Below are positions 45,943-54,064 of a DNA stretch of 54,064 bases, one piece after another (position 1 is the stretch's first letter; every line of letters starts with the position of its first letter). Made by a program: the position numbers and the translations under genes. Location of the stretch: the NCBI GenBank assembly GCA_938039675.1, contig CALHUI010000024.1, positions 1 through 54,064 of the forward strand, read 5' to 3'. Origin of the DNA: an uncultured Cytophagales bacterium (GTDB lineage Bacteria > Bacteroidota > Bacteroidia > Cytophagales > Thermoflexibacteraceae). The notes below the pieces were generated by a model, which saw only the letters and a program-made list of their open reading frames with translations, did no database searches and had not been told where the DNA came from.

Positions 45943-46527
45943 ATGAAATCAATTTGTGTATATTGTGGCGCAAACAGTGGTATAAACCCTGTCTATATGG
46001 AAACGGCTACTGCCGTAGGTTATTTTATTGCAAATCATCATATGCGCTTGGTCTATGGAGGGGGTAGGGTAGGCATGATGGGAGCTGTTGCCGATGAGGT
46101 GCTGCGATGCGGCGGTAAGGTAACAGGTGTTATTCCTGATTTTTTGCTTAGCACCGAGGTTGGGCATACCAAACTGAATGAGTTGGTAGTGGTAAAAAGT
46201 ATGCACGAGCGCAAAACCAAAATGTTTGAAATATCGGATGGATTTTTGGCGCTACCCGGCGGTATGGGCACTTTTGAGGAACTGTGCGAAGTTCTCACAT
46301 GGGCACGATTGGGCTTACATCAGAAGCCTGTTGGCATACTGAATGTGAACGGGTATTATGACAAATTGCTCGATTTTTTGGATTATGCCGTTCAGCAGGG
46401 GTTCTATAAGCCCGAATATCGCGCCATGTTATTGCACGATTCCGATATGGAAAGCCTCTATCAAAAAATGTTGGCTTACAGCCCTTCCGGCATAACAAAA
46501 ATTATGAAGGACAGGAGCAAAATTTAG
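45943..46527 (+). CDS. LOG-family protein (TIGR00730-type Rossmann fold)
   Basis: 194 residues. The lysine-decarboxylase-like/LOG fold is clear: ICVYCGANSGINPVYMETA opening, LVYGGGRVGMMGAVADEVLR, VIPDFLL, MHERKTKMFEISDGFLALPGGMGTFEELCEVLTWARLG with the phosphoribohydrolase signature PGGMGTFEE (105-113), and PVGILNVNGYYDKLLDFLDYA. Plant and bacterial LOG proteins convert cytokinin riboside 5'-monophosphates to free bases; in most bacteria the natural substrate is thought to be a nucleoside monophosphate such as AMP. It is transcribed with the NlpC/P60 gene. Confidence 0.93.
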   Translation: MKSICVYCGANSGINPVYMETATAVGYFIANHHMRLVYGGGRVGMMGAVADEVLRCGGKVTGVIPDFLLSTEVGHTKLNELVVVKSMHERKTKMFEISDGFLALPGGMGTFEELCEVLTWARLGLHQKPVGILNVNGYYDKLLDFLDYAVQQGFYKPEYRAMLLHDSDMESLYQKMLAYSPSGITKIMKDRSKI

Positions 46528-46603
46528 TTATGCTTTTCGCCTGCGCGAGGTTTGTGGCGGCATTGTCTGATAATTGAACATTATTTTCCCCACCCGACAG
46601 TTA

Positions 46604-46628
46604 GGGGTAAGTATTTGCAACTTACCCC
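46604..46628. other. Perfect 9-bp hairpin between LOG and clpB genes
   Basis: GGGGTAAGT pairs with ACTTACCCC around a 7-base loop between two convergent genes. Neither strand shows a good T-tract, so its role as a terminator is unsure. Confidence 0.4.
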
Positions 46629-46663
46629 CGAAAGCGAAAGGAGGGTTAGGTGCGGAAGCTGCG

Positions 46664-49276
46664 CTATTCCAATTCAACTTCGGTAATATTGACAAATCGC
46701 AACTGACTGCCGTCAAGCTCGATGAGCACAGGATTGTCTTTGGTTACTTTGCCTGCCAAAATTTCCTTGCTCAGCTCGTTCAGCAGATAGCGCTGCATGG
46801 TGCGTTTCAGCGGCCTTGCGCCAAACTGCGGGTCGTAACCGATGTTGGCTAAATAGTCTAAAGCCTCGCGTGTTGCGTCTATCTCTATGCCGTTCTCCTT
46901 CATGCGCTGCTGAATTTGACGGAACTGGATGTCGGTAATTTTGCGCATTTGCTGGCGGGTCAGCGGCTGGAACATAATCACTTCGTCTATGCGGTTCAGG
47001 AACTCGGGGCGAATAGTTGATTTGAGCAACTGGAACACCTCTGCCTTGGCGCGTTCGGTAACTTCCTCCGCATTGAACTCGTTGAGCTCCTCAAAGCGCT
47101 CTCGGATGATATCCGAACCCGTGTTGCTGGTCATGATGATGATAGTATTTTTGAAGTTTGCTACGCGACCTTTGTTATCGGTCAGGCGACCATCGTCAAG
47201 TACCTGCAACAAGATATTGAACACATCGGGGTGCGCTTTTTCTATCTCGTCTAACAGGATGACGCTGTACGGTTTGCGGCGCACGGCTTCGGTGAGCTGT
47301 CCACCTTCATCATAGCCTACATATCCGGGAGGCGCACCAATGAGTCGGCTCACGCTGTGGCGTTCCTGATATTCGCTCATGTCTATGCGCACCATTGCAT
47401 TTTCGTCGTTGAAGAGGTATTCAGCCAGTGCTTTGGCAAGTTCAGTTTTACCTACGCCTGTTGTTCCTAAGAAAATGAAAGAACCTATCGGCCGCTTGGG
47501 GTCTTGCAAACCTGCACGGCTGCGACGCACGGCATCGGCCACGGCGCGGATAGCTTCTTCCTGTCCTGCTACGCGCTTGCCAAGTTCTTCTTCCAGATGC
47601 AGCAGTTTTTCTCGCTCGCTTTGCAGCATCTTGCTTACCGGAATACCTGTCCATTTGGCAACTACTTCGGCAATTTGCTCGGCAGTTACCACGTCTTTCA
47701 GCAGCGACTTGTCTTTGGAAAGCTCTGCCATTTGTTGCTGCAAGGCGGCTAATTTTTTCTGCGCCTCGGGGATTAAACCGTAGCTCAACTCGGCTGCCCG
47801 CCCGTAGTCGCCGTCGCGCTGTGCTTGCTTAACTTCGTTTTCGTAGGCTTCAATCTTTTCTTTTTCCTGTTGTATGGCCGTAATGATATCTTTTTCCATC
47901 TGCCAACGGCTGCGCATGGAATTGCGCTTGCTTTCCAACTCGGCTATCTCGGCGGTCAGTACTTTTTCTTTTTCGGTATCCTTCTCGCGGCGGATGGCTT
48001 CGCGCTCAATTTCCAACTGCATGATTTTGCGCTGTACCTCGTCCAACTCTTCGGGCAAGGAGTCAATCTGGATTCGCAAACGTGCTGCCGCCTCGTCCAT
48101 TAGGTCAATGGCTTTATCGGGCAAGAATCGGTCAGAAATGTAGCGGTCGCTCAGTTGTACGGCTGCAATAATAGCATCGTCTTTAATTTGTACGCCGTGG
48201 TGCAGCTCGTACTTTTCCTTGATACCGCGCAAGATGGAAATAGCATCTTCGGGCGAAGGCTCATCTACCATAACCGCCTGGAAACGCCGCTCTAAGGCTT
48301 TGTCTTTCTCAATGTATTTCTGGTATTCTTTGAGCGTAGTTGCACCGATGGCATGCAGTTCGCCGCGCGCCAATGCTGGTTTTAACAAGTTGGCTGCATC
48401 CATTGCCCCTTCGCCGCCGCCGCCCGCACCTACGAGCGTGTGGATTTCGTCAATGAACAGGATAATGCTGCCTTCGCTGTCAACCACTTCTTTGATAACC
48501 GATTTGAGGCGCTCTTCAAACTCGCCTTTATACTTTGCACCGGCAACCAGCAAGCCCATATCTAAGGAAGCAAGGGTTACTGATTTGAGGTTTTCGGGAA
48601 CGTCTCCGTTTACGATTCGCTGTGCTAAGCCCTCTACAATGGCGGTTTTACCAACACCGGGTTCACCCAACAAAATAGGGTTGTTTTTGGTACGGCGGCT
48701 AAGGATTTGCAGGACGCGGCGTATTTCTTCATCGCGCCCGATAACGGGGTCAATTTTGCCCTGCCTTGCAAGTTCGGTGAGGTTTTTAGAGTAACGCGCT
48801 AGCGACTGATACTTGGCTTCGGCGTTTTGGTCGGAAACGGTGCTGCCGCCGCGCATTTCCTTGATGGCTGCCACGAGGTCTTTTTCCGCAAAGCCTGCGT
48901 CTTTCATCAGTGCGGCAACTTTGTCTTTGCCACCCAGCAAGCCTATTAATATGTGCTCAATAGCCACATAAGAGTCCTTAAAGGGGGTTAGCGCACGCTC
49001 GGCGCGTTGCAGTGCGGCGGCTGCATCGTTAGAAAGATATGGCTGCTGCCCCGTGGACTTGGGGTAGCCGTTGATATATTCCTCTAACTTGCTTTCTAAA
49101 AGCGTGCGATTGATGCCTAATTTTTTGTAAAAAAACTGCGTGATGTTTTCATCGGACAGCAGTACTGCTTTCAACAAATGACCCGTTTCAACAATTTGCT
49201 GTTGTTTACCGGATGCAATTTCGGAAGCCTTTTGAACGGCCTCTTGTGCTTTGATGGTGTATTGGTTGAAGTTCAT
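46664..49276 (-). CDS. clpB: ATP-dependent disaggregase ClpB
   Basis: 870 residues from an ATG. The Clp-N repeat domain (about 1-145, with [12 protein letters not shown] and [14 protein letters not shown]) is followed by AAA1 with Walker A GEPGVGKT (204-211) and [16 protein letters not shown]-like text, and a long middle coiled coil (about 410-535; [19 protein letters not shown]) that binds DnaK. AAA2 has Walker A GTTGVGKT near 605, [15 protein letters not shown] (pore loop) and [14 protein letters not shown]. ClpB with DnaK/DnaJ/GrpE resolubilises aggregated proteins. Domain order and length are canonical. The 275 bases upstream (49277-49551) show no gene and no exact TAnnTTTG box. Confidence 0.98.
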   Translation of the reverse strand: MNFNQYTIKAQEAVQKASEIASGKQQQIVETGHLLKAVLLSDENITQFFYKKLGINRTLLESKLEEYINGYPKSTGQQPYLSNDAAAALQRAERALTPFKDSYVAIEHILIGLLGGKDKVAALMKDAGFAEKDLVAAIKEMRGGSTVSDQNAEAKYQSLARYSKNLTELARQGKIDPVIGRDEEIRRVLQILSRRTKNNPILLGEPGVGKTAIVEGLAQRIVNGDVPENLKSVTLASLDMGLLVAGAKYKGEFEERLKSVIKEVVDSEGSIILFIDEIHTLVGAGGGGEGAMDAANLLKPALARGELHAIGATTLKEYQKYIEKDKALERRFQAVMVDEPSPEDAISILRGIKEKYELHHGVQIKDDAIIAAVQLSDRYISDRFLPDKAIDLMDEAAARLRIQIDSLPEELDEVQRKIMQLEIEREAIRREKDTEKEKVLTAEIAELESKRNSMRSRWQMEKDIITAIQQEKEKIEAYENEVKQAQRDGDYGRAAELSYGLIPEAQKKLAALQQQMAELSKDKSLLKDVVTAEQIAEVVAKWTGIPVSKMLQSEREKLLHLEEELGKRVAGQEEAIRAVADAVRRSRAGLQDPKRPIGSFIFLGTTGVGKTELAKALAEYLFNDENAMVRIDMSEYQERHSVSRLIGAPPGYVGYDEGGQLTEAVRRKPYSVILLDEIEKAHPDVFNILLQVLDDGRLTDNKGRVANFKNTIIIMTSNTGSDIIRERFEELNEFNAEEVTERAKAEVFQLLKSTIRPEFLNRIDEVIMFQPLTRQQMRKITDIQFRQIQQRMKENGIEIDATREALDYLANIGYDPQFGARPLKRTMQRYLLNELSKEILAGKVTKDNPVLIELDGSQLRFVNITEVELE

Positions 49277-49551
49277 TGTATGATTTGTGTTGTTTGCCTC
49301 GATAATTTGAAAAAATCTATTTACAAATCAGCAAAGTATGCCCCAAATTCTTCTTTACTGCCTTTTTGTCTGTAAAAAATCAAAAACACTCTCTTTTGTT
49401 TTAAAAAAACCGCCATTTTGACATACTTAACCTTATGTTAAAATAAGATAGTGTTTCTACATATAAACATAACATTGCCTACACGCACCGGTAAAAGCCC
49501 GCTAATAGCTTTGTGGCATTAAAAATTTAGCCTTGTTTATCATTTTCACTA

Positions 49552-52371
49552 ATGTGTATGTTGTATAAGAAATTACTACTAATTTTTATTTTGTCATCGA
49601 TTATTTCAGGTGCTTTTTCACAGACAGGAAGTATCAGAGGTACTATTAAGGATGCTGCTACAAATGAGCCGGTGATTGGTGCTAATGTTAGCATTGAGGG
49701 AACAACCATAGGTGCTTCTACAGACTTAGAAGGCAATTTCCTAATTCAGCGTATCAAGCCCGGCACATATAATATCATTGTTTCGTACATCTCTTACAAA
49801 ACTAAACGCATCGATAATCTAACAATTGAGGCTGATAAGTTAGTACAAATCAATACATTCATAGAAGAAGAGTCTACAACGCTTAGCGACGTAGTAGTTA
49901 CGGCTGAGCGAGCCAAGAATACGGAAATATCGGTAATTAATACCATTAAGACTGCTCAGCTTATTATCAGCGGTATTTCTTCGGAGCAAATATCTAAATC
50001 CCAAGACCGTGATGCGGCACAAGTTGTAAAGCGCATTCCGGGTGTAACAGTTATTAACGATCGCTTCATTATGGTGCGCGGTCTTGCCGAACGCTACAGC
50101 CCAGCGATGCTTCACAATGTATTTGCACCCAGCATGGAAACAGATGTTCGTTCATTTGCTTTCGATATTATCCCAAGTTCTCAGTTAGATCGCATTTTTA
50201 TATACAAAAGTCCTGCGCCTGATTTACCCGGCGATTTTGCAGGTGGTGCAGTTAAAATATTTACAAAAGATATTCCGGATGAGAATAGTGTGATTATTGA
50301 TTATTCTACGCAATTTCGTGTAGGTACAACTTTGGGTGATTTTTATCACCAGCAAAAAGGTCCCGGACATTGGACGGGATTTAACAGAGGCTTTTACAAT
50401 CTTCCGGCAGACTTCCCTTCTAATTTGCGCCGTTTAAGTGGCGATGCTTTGGTGCAAGCAGGGCGTTCGCTCAACAATTCTCTTTGGACCGAAGAAAAAA
50501 GCGTAGCTATTCCCGACCAACGCATAGGTCTGACCATTAATCGCCGTTTTGAAACAAAAAGAGGTGTTGAAATCGGACATGTAACAGCATTGACTTACAG
50601 CAATACACATACAACGTTTGATATCGATCGTTCAGATTTTAACGAGTTTGATAAGGTAAAAGGAGCAAGTAATCCGATTTACAATTATCAAGACAAGCAG
50701 TATACACAAAATATTCGTTTGGGAGTGTTGCACAACTGGGCTTTTCGCTTTCAAGACCGTCATCGCGTTGAATTCAAGAACTTATTTAATCAAATCAGTG
50801 CTCCGCAGTACGTATATCGTACGGGAACAAACTTTGAGTCGGCCTATAGCCCTGTGAACCATTCATTCGACCAGGTGTATCGCGGCATTTATTCCGGGCA
50901 GTTGAAGGGACAACATAATTTTTCTGATGAAAAACTGAAAGTAGAGTGGGTAGTAGGCTACAATCGCGCATATCGCGACCAGCCCGACTACAAGCGCTAT
51001 CGTTCGGATTTGGATATAGTAGAAGGCGGTACTACGCTTTACGTTCCGCCCGGTGCTGCTGCTGCCGAGTTCTTAGGGCGCTTCTTTTCGGAAATGCAAG
51101 AAAAAGCCTATACCGGTGCTGTAGATATTAGGCGCAAGTTTTCTATAATGGGCAGCTACGAGTTTGAATTGAGTGCAGGGGCTTTTTATGAATATAAAGA
51201 CCGTAGTTTCTTAGCAAGAAATATTGGCTACAACCGTGCAAGTTCCTTATTCTTCGATGTGAGTTTACTCAATGGTACTATTGCCAATTTATTCCGCGAC
51301 GAAAACATCAATTCTACTACAGGTATTCGTATAGATGAGCAATCTAATCCGAACGACTCCTATACAGCCTCTAACAATTTGTTTGCAAGTTATTTGATGG
51401 CCAATTTGCCAATCACAGAAAAGTTCAAGTTGATTGGTGGCATTCGTTTAGAACGCAATTTGCAAATATTGAATAGTGCTACGCTAACTAATGAACCGAT
51501 TCGAGTGAACAATCTGGTGATTCGCCCATTGCCATCGTTGAATCTGATATATAGCCTCAACGATAAAACACAACTTCGTACGGCATATGGTGTAACATTA
51601 AATCGCCCCGAATTCCGTGAATTGGCCCCTTTCGGCTTTTATGATTTTAACTTCAACTTTACCAATAAGGGTAATGAAAATCTGCTGACTCCTCAAATCC
51701 ACAATATCGATTTGCGCTGGGAAAAATACCCTAAAACAGGTGAAATTATTAGCATAGCACTCTTCTATAAATACTTTGATAAGCCTATTGAAACATTATT
51801 CGTTCCGGGCGCAGGCTCTGGTGGTGCGAAGACTTTTACTTATGACAATGCTAAGAGTTCTTACAGCTACGGTTTAGAGTTGGATATTAAGAAAACGTTA
51901 GCAGGTTTAACCTCTTCAAGTATTTTAAATGATATAGGAGTGCTGTTTAATGCATCACTTATACGCAGCCTTGTAGATTTAGGCAATCGTGCAGTAGGCC
52001 AGTCAGACCGCCGTCCTTTACAAGGTCAATCGCCTTACATTGTAAATACAGGTATTTTTTACAACAATAGCGATAAAGATTTTCAGATTAACCTGCTCTA
52101 TAACGTTATTGGTCCACGCATTTTCATTGTTGGTTACGAAGGTTATCCGGATATCTACGAAATGCCTCGTAATCAAATTGATATTTCTGTTAATAAGCGC
52201 ATTGGTCGTTATTTGCAACTCAAAGCAGGTATTTCCGACCTTCTCAATCAAGAGATATTGCTGTTGCAAGATGGCAATGCGAATGGAAAATTTGAGCGAA
52301 CTATTGACCAAAAAATTCAGCGCTTTCGCCCGGGAACAGTATTTACGACGGGTATTTCTATCCGACTGTAA
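49552..52371 (+). CDS. TonB-dependent receptor with carboxypeptidase-regulatory-like N-terminal domain
   Basis: 939 residues from the first Met (second Met at 49558). A signal peptide ends near residue 24 (GAFSQ). Residues about 26-110 are a CarboxypepD_reg beta-sandwich (GSIRGTIKDAATNEPVIGAN; GNFLIQRIKPGTYNIIVSYI), residues about 115-235 the plug (LSDVVVTAERAKN; QVVKRIPGVTVINDRFIMVR; PAPDLPGDFAGGAVKIFTKD), and the rest a 22-strand barrel with a short FTTGISIRL end. This is not the SusC subtype. Iron, siderophore, nucleoside or other ligands are possible. The following lipoprotein gene suggests a two-component uptake pair. Confidence 0.95.
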   Translation: MCMLYKKLLLIFILSSIISGAFSQTGSIRGTIKDAATNEPVIGANVSIEGTTIGASTDLEGNFLIQRIKPGTYNIIVSYISYKTKRIDNLTIEADKLVQINTFIEEESTTLSDVVVTAERAKNTEISVINTIKTAQLIISGISSEQISKSQDRDAAQVVKRIPGVTVINDRFIMVRGLAERYSPAMLHNVFAPSMETDVRSFAFDIIPSSQLDRIFIYKSPAPDLPGDFAGGAVKIFTKDIPDENSVIIDYSTQFRVGTTLGDFYHQQKGPGHWTGFNRGFYNLPADFPSNLRRLSGDALVQAGRSLNNSLWTEEKSVAIPDQRIGLTINRRFETKRGVEIGHVTALTYSNTHTTFDIDRSDFNEFDKVKGASNPIYNYQDKQYTQNIRLGVLHNWAFRFQDRHRVEFKNLFNQISAPQYVYRTGTNFESAYSPVNHSFDQVYRGIYSGQLKGQHNFSDEKLKVEWVVGYNRAYRDQPDYKRYRSDLDIVEGGTTLYVPPGAAAAEFLGRFFSEMQEKAYTGAVDIRRKFSIMGSYEFELSAGAFYEYKDRSFLARNIGYNRASSLFFDVSLLNGTIANLFRDENINSTTGIRIDEQSNPNDSYTASNNLFASYLMANLPITEKFKLIGGIRLERNLQILNSATLTNEPIRVNNLVIRPLPSLNLIYSLNDKTQLRTAYGVTLNRPEFRELAPFGFYDFNFNFTNKGNENLLTPQIHNIDLRWEKYPKTGEIISIALFYKYFDKPIETLFVPGAGSGGAKTFTYDNAKSSYSYGLELDIKKTLAGLTSSSILNDIGVLFNASLIRSLVDLGNRAVGQSDRRPLQGQSPYIVNTGIFYNNSDKDFQINLLYNVIGPRIFIVGYEGYPDIYEMPRNQIDISVNKRIGRYLQLKAGISDLLNQEILLLQDGNANGKFERTIDQKIQRFRPGTVFTTGISIRL

Positions 52372-52373
52372 TG

Positions 52374-52402
52374 AATTTTATTATTCATAATTTTATTATT
52401 CA
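52374..52402. repeat. Tandem 15-bp AT-rich repeat between the receptor and lipoprotein genes
   Basis: The 14-base unit AATTTTATTATTCA occurs at 52374-52387 and 52389-52402, giving a period of 15. It lies just before the lipoprotein start codon. Confidence 0.6.
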
Positions 52403-52420
52403 ATTTAAATCCCATTTCAA

Positions 52421-54064
52421 ATGAAAATCTTTAAAAAGTTGACAAGCATTGTTTTGGTTGGCTTGACCTTATTGGCTCTTTCTTGCTCGAAAGAGGAAAC
52501 AATCGGTCCTGCCCCTACGGTTGCGCTGAGTGCTACTACGGCTTCGGGGCTTCCTGGTAGCCGTGTAACAACAAACATTACAATTACTGCCCCTGAGGGT
52601 GCAAAAACACTGACGATTTTGCGCAATGGTGCGCCTTCACCTGCTTTCCCTGCCGTAAACTTTAACGGTGAAACATCTACTGTTGTACCTTTCAATTACA
52701 CAATTGAGGCGCTGCCACCTAATACAGTTGTGAACTTTACCTTTCAGGTAACTGACCGTCGAGACCGCACCTCTTCTATTGTTACCTTTGCCGTAACCGT
52801 AGCTGCTCAGGCTGCTAAGGAAATTGTAGAAGTTCGCGGTAACTTATCCGGCAACATTACATGGACAAAAGACAAGATTTATCGACTCAATGGCTTTGTG
52901 CGTGTAGGTACGGATAACTCATTGACAGGTCAGCCTACTGCTACGGGTGTATTAACAATAGAGCCGGGTACACTCATCATTGGCGACCGCGAGACTAAAG
53001 GGACATTAATTATACATCGTGGTAGCCGTATTATCGCCAATGGCACTGCCGCTGAGCCTATTGTAATGACTTCTGAGCGTCCTGTGGGTCAGCGCGAACC
53101 TGGCGATTGGGGTGGATTGGTTATTTGTGGTCTTGCTCGCAACAACAATCCGGGAGGTGTAGGCGAGCTTGAAGGACAATATGGCGCATTCCATGGTGGT
53201 AATAACGATGAAGACAACTCTGGTATATTGCGATTTGTACGCATCGAGTATGCAGGTATTCCTATCAACCCTAACCAAGAAGTAAATTCCTTAACTATGG
53301 GTTCGGTTGGTCGTGGTACTGTAATTGAGAATGTGATGTGTTCTTTTGGTCTGGACGATGCTTTCGAGTGGTTCGGCGGTACTGTAAATGCTAAAAATTT
53401 GATTGCTTATCGTGGTTTAGATGACGATTTAGACGTAGATAATGGTTATTCCGGTCGCGTACAGTTTGCACTAAGTATCCGTGCTGCTGCACTTGCAGAC
53501 CAGTCCGGTTCTAATGGTTTTGAGGTAGATAATGACGGTGCCGGCTCTAATGCAACTCCTTTTACTTCTGCTGTTTTCTCTAACATAACAGTAATCGGTC
53601 CTAAAAAAGAGCGTGAAACAGCCATTAGCTTGCAATTCCAGAGTGCAGCCCAGTTGCGTCGTAACTGTAAAGTTCAAATCCACAACTCATTCTTTACAGG
53701 TTATCCAAACGGTATCTTTATTGATGGTGCCAACACTGTGGCTAATGCAACAGCTAATGAACTGATTCTGCGTAATAATATTTTGGCAGGTGTTGAAAAC
53801 TGGGGTGGTAATGGTTTTGGTTCTGCGGGAACGATTTTCCAAGGCCCTCCTGCAAACGGGGCTAACCATCCTAATGCACCTCGTGGTTTGCGTGTAGTGG
53901 CCGGCACAGCAACATTTGCCAACGGTGTTTATACTTTTAACCAGTTGCCTATTGGCGGTCAGGCAAATGCAGAAGCTTGGTTCACTTCTAACAACAACAC
54001 GATTCTTCCAAAATGGCAAGATGCAGGTATTAGTTCTACTTTGTTTGATGTAGGCGTACCTACA
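52421..54064 (+). CDS. Surface lipoprotein with beta-helix-like repeats (3' end outside the window)
   Basis: 548 codons are visible from ATG to the end, with no stop. A lipoprotein signal with a lipobox ending LALSC at residue 22 is followed by an Ig-like region (TTASGLPGSRVTTNITIT), then a part of parallel-beta-helix type (GNLSGNITWTKDKIYRLNG; VLTIEPGTLIIGDRETKGT; AAEPIVMTSERPVGQREPGD; GDWGGLVICGLARNN; FVRIEYAGIPINPNQEVNSL; IENVMCSFGLDDAFEWFGGT). Genes of this type follow TonB receptors in many Bacteroidota, which suggests a ligand-capture partner, but no function is established. The receptor lies 49 bp upstream. The gene is truncated by the window edge. Confidence 0.85.
   Translation, partial: MKIFKKLTSIVLVGLTLLALSCSKEETIGPAPTVALSATTASGLPGSRVTTNITITAPEGAKTLTILRNGAPSPAFPAVNFNGETSTVVPFNYTIEALPPNTVVNFTFQVTDRRDRTSSIVTFAVTVAAQAAKEIVEVRGNLSGNITWTKDKIYRLNGFVRVGTDNSLTGQPTATGVLTIEPGTLIIGDRETKGTLIIHRGSRIIANGTAAEPIVMTSERPVGQREPGDWGGLVICGLARNNNPGGVGELEGQYGAFHGGNNDEDNSGILRFVRIEYAGIPINPNQEVNSLTMGSVGRGTVIENVMCSFGLDDAFEWFGGTVNAKNLIAYRGLDDDLDVDNGYSGRVQFALSIRAAALADQSGSNGFEVDNDGAGSNATPFTSAVFSNITVIGPKKERETAISLQFQSAAQLRRNCKVQIHNSFFTGYPNGIFIDGANTVANATANELILRNNILAGVENWGGNGFGSAGTIFQGPPANGANHPNAPRGLRVVAGTATFANGVYTFNQLPIGGQANAEAWFTSNNNTILPKWQDAGISSTLFDVGVPT

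Noticed and set aside
49277-49551. Heat-shock-type inverted repeat (CIRCE) before clpB
   Set aside because: No nine-base inverted repeat of that type was found; only short AT-rich inverted repeats are present.
1-54064. CRISPR array, insertion sequence, prophage or tRNA gene
   Set aside because: I looked through the intergenic stretches and found no regularly spaced repeats, transposase, terminal inverted repeats or tRNA cloverleaf; a dedicated covariance search would be more decisive.

Overview
The window is chromosomal DNA of a Bacteroidota bacterium, most likely of the Cytophagia/Cytophagales type. The evidence is a SusC/SusD pair, a carboxypeptidase-regulatory-like TonB receptor, an alternative GlmU-like enzyme, a bifunctional-nuclease (DUF151) gene, a DUF3667 gene, many lipoprotein signals, little Shine-Dalgarno sequence, and several copies of the Bacteroidota -7 promoter box TAnnTTTG. 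The exact genus cannot be read from the sequence. Genes are dense on both strands. I saw no rRNA, tRNA, CRISPR array, prophage or insertion sequence.

Layout: 1-2347 holds the end of a SusC-like porin and its SusD-like lipoprotein, followed by a strong terminator. 2581-4344 is sppA (-). 4380-5970 is folK plus a SiaB-like kinase and SiaC-like phosphoprotein pair (+). 5951-8389 (-) is dnaX, split between two frames at a run of ten A, followed by an M23 peptidase. 8530-12332 (+) is glnS and a TPR histidine kinase. 12314-16975 contains a GlmU-like enzyme (-), a flavin reductase (+), a PIG-L deacetylase (-) and a 43-residue membrane protein that overlaps it by ATGA. 17075-22840 contains a DUF3298 lipoprotein (+), a DUF1501/DUF1800 pair (-), a GH16 glucanase lipoprotein (-) and a DUF3667 pseudogene with four in-frame stops. 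22921-24972 (+) is truA and a glycosyltransferase.

25075-32849 (-) is a run of five genes: a TPR-caspase protein, a 1072-residue propeller/barrel protein, a bifunctional-nuclease/UVR protein, maf and a class V aminotransferase. 33076-38139 (-) is a Fur-family regulator, valS and a photolyase/cryptochrome. 38491-42849 contains mnmE (+), a 57-residue membrane protein (-), pgk (-) and a DUF819 permease (+). 43222-46527 is a heptosyltransferase-like GT9 and a lipoprotein with a damaged signal sequence (-), then an NlpC/P60 protein with duplicated N-terminal repeats and a LOG-family protein (+). 46664-49276 is clpB (-). 49552 to the end is a TonB-dependent receptor followed by a surface lipoprotein that runs off the window.

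Most of the window is housekeeping (replication, tRNA charging and modification, folate, glycolysis, proteostasis). The envelope-uptake modules sit at the two ends. The most notable observation is the dnaX architecture. The genomic frame encodes only a gamma-like product, and the conserved tau C-terminal part lies in the -1 frame after A10. This suggests transcriptional slippage or ribosomal frameshifting, the mirror image of the classical arrangement. The SiaB/SiaC pair, the repeat-bearing NlpC/P60 protein and the peptidase-like/propeller/barrel protein are the next most interesting. No clearly new multi-gene system is evident.
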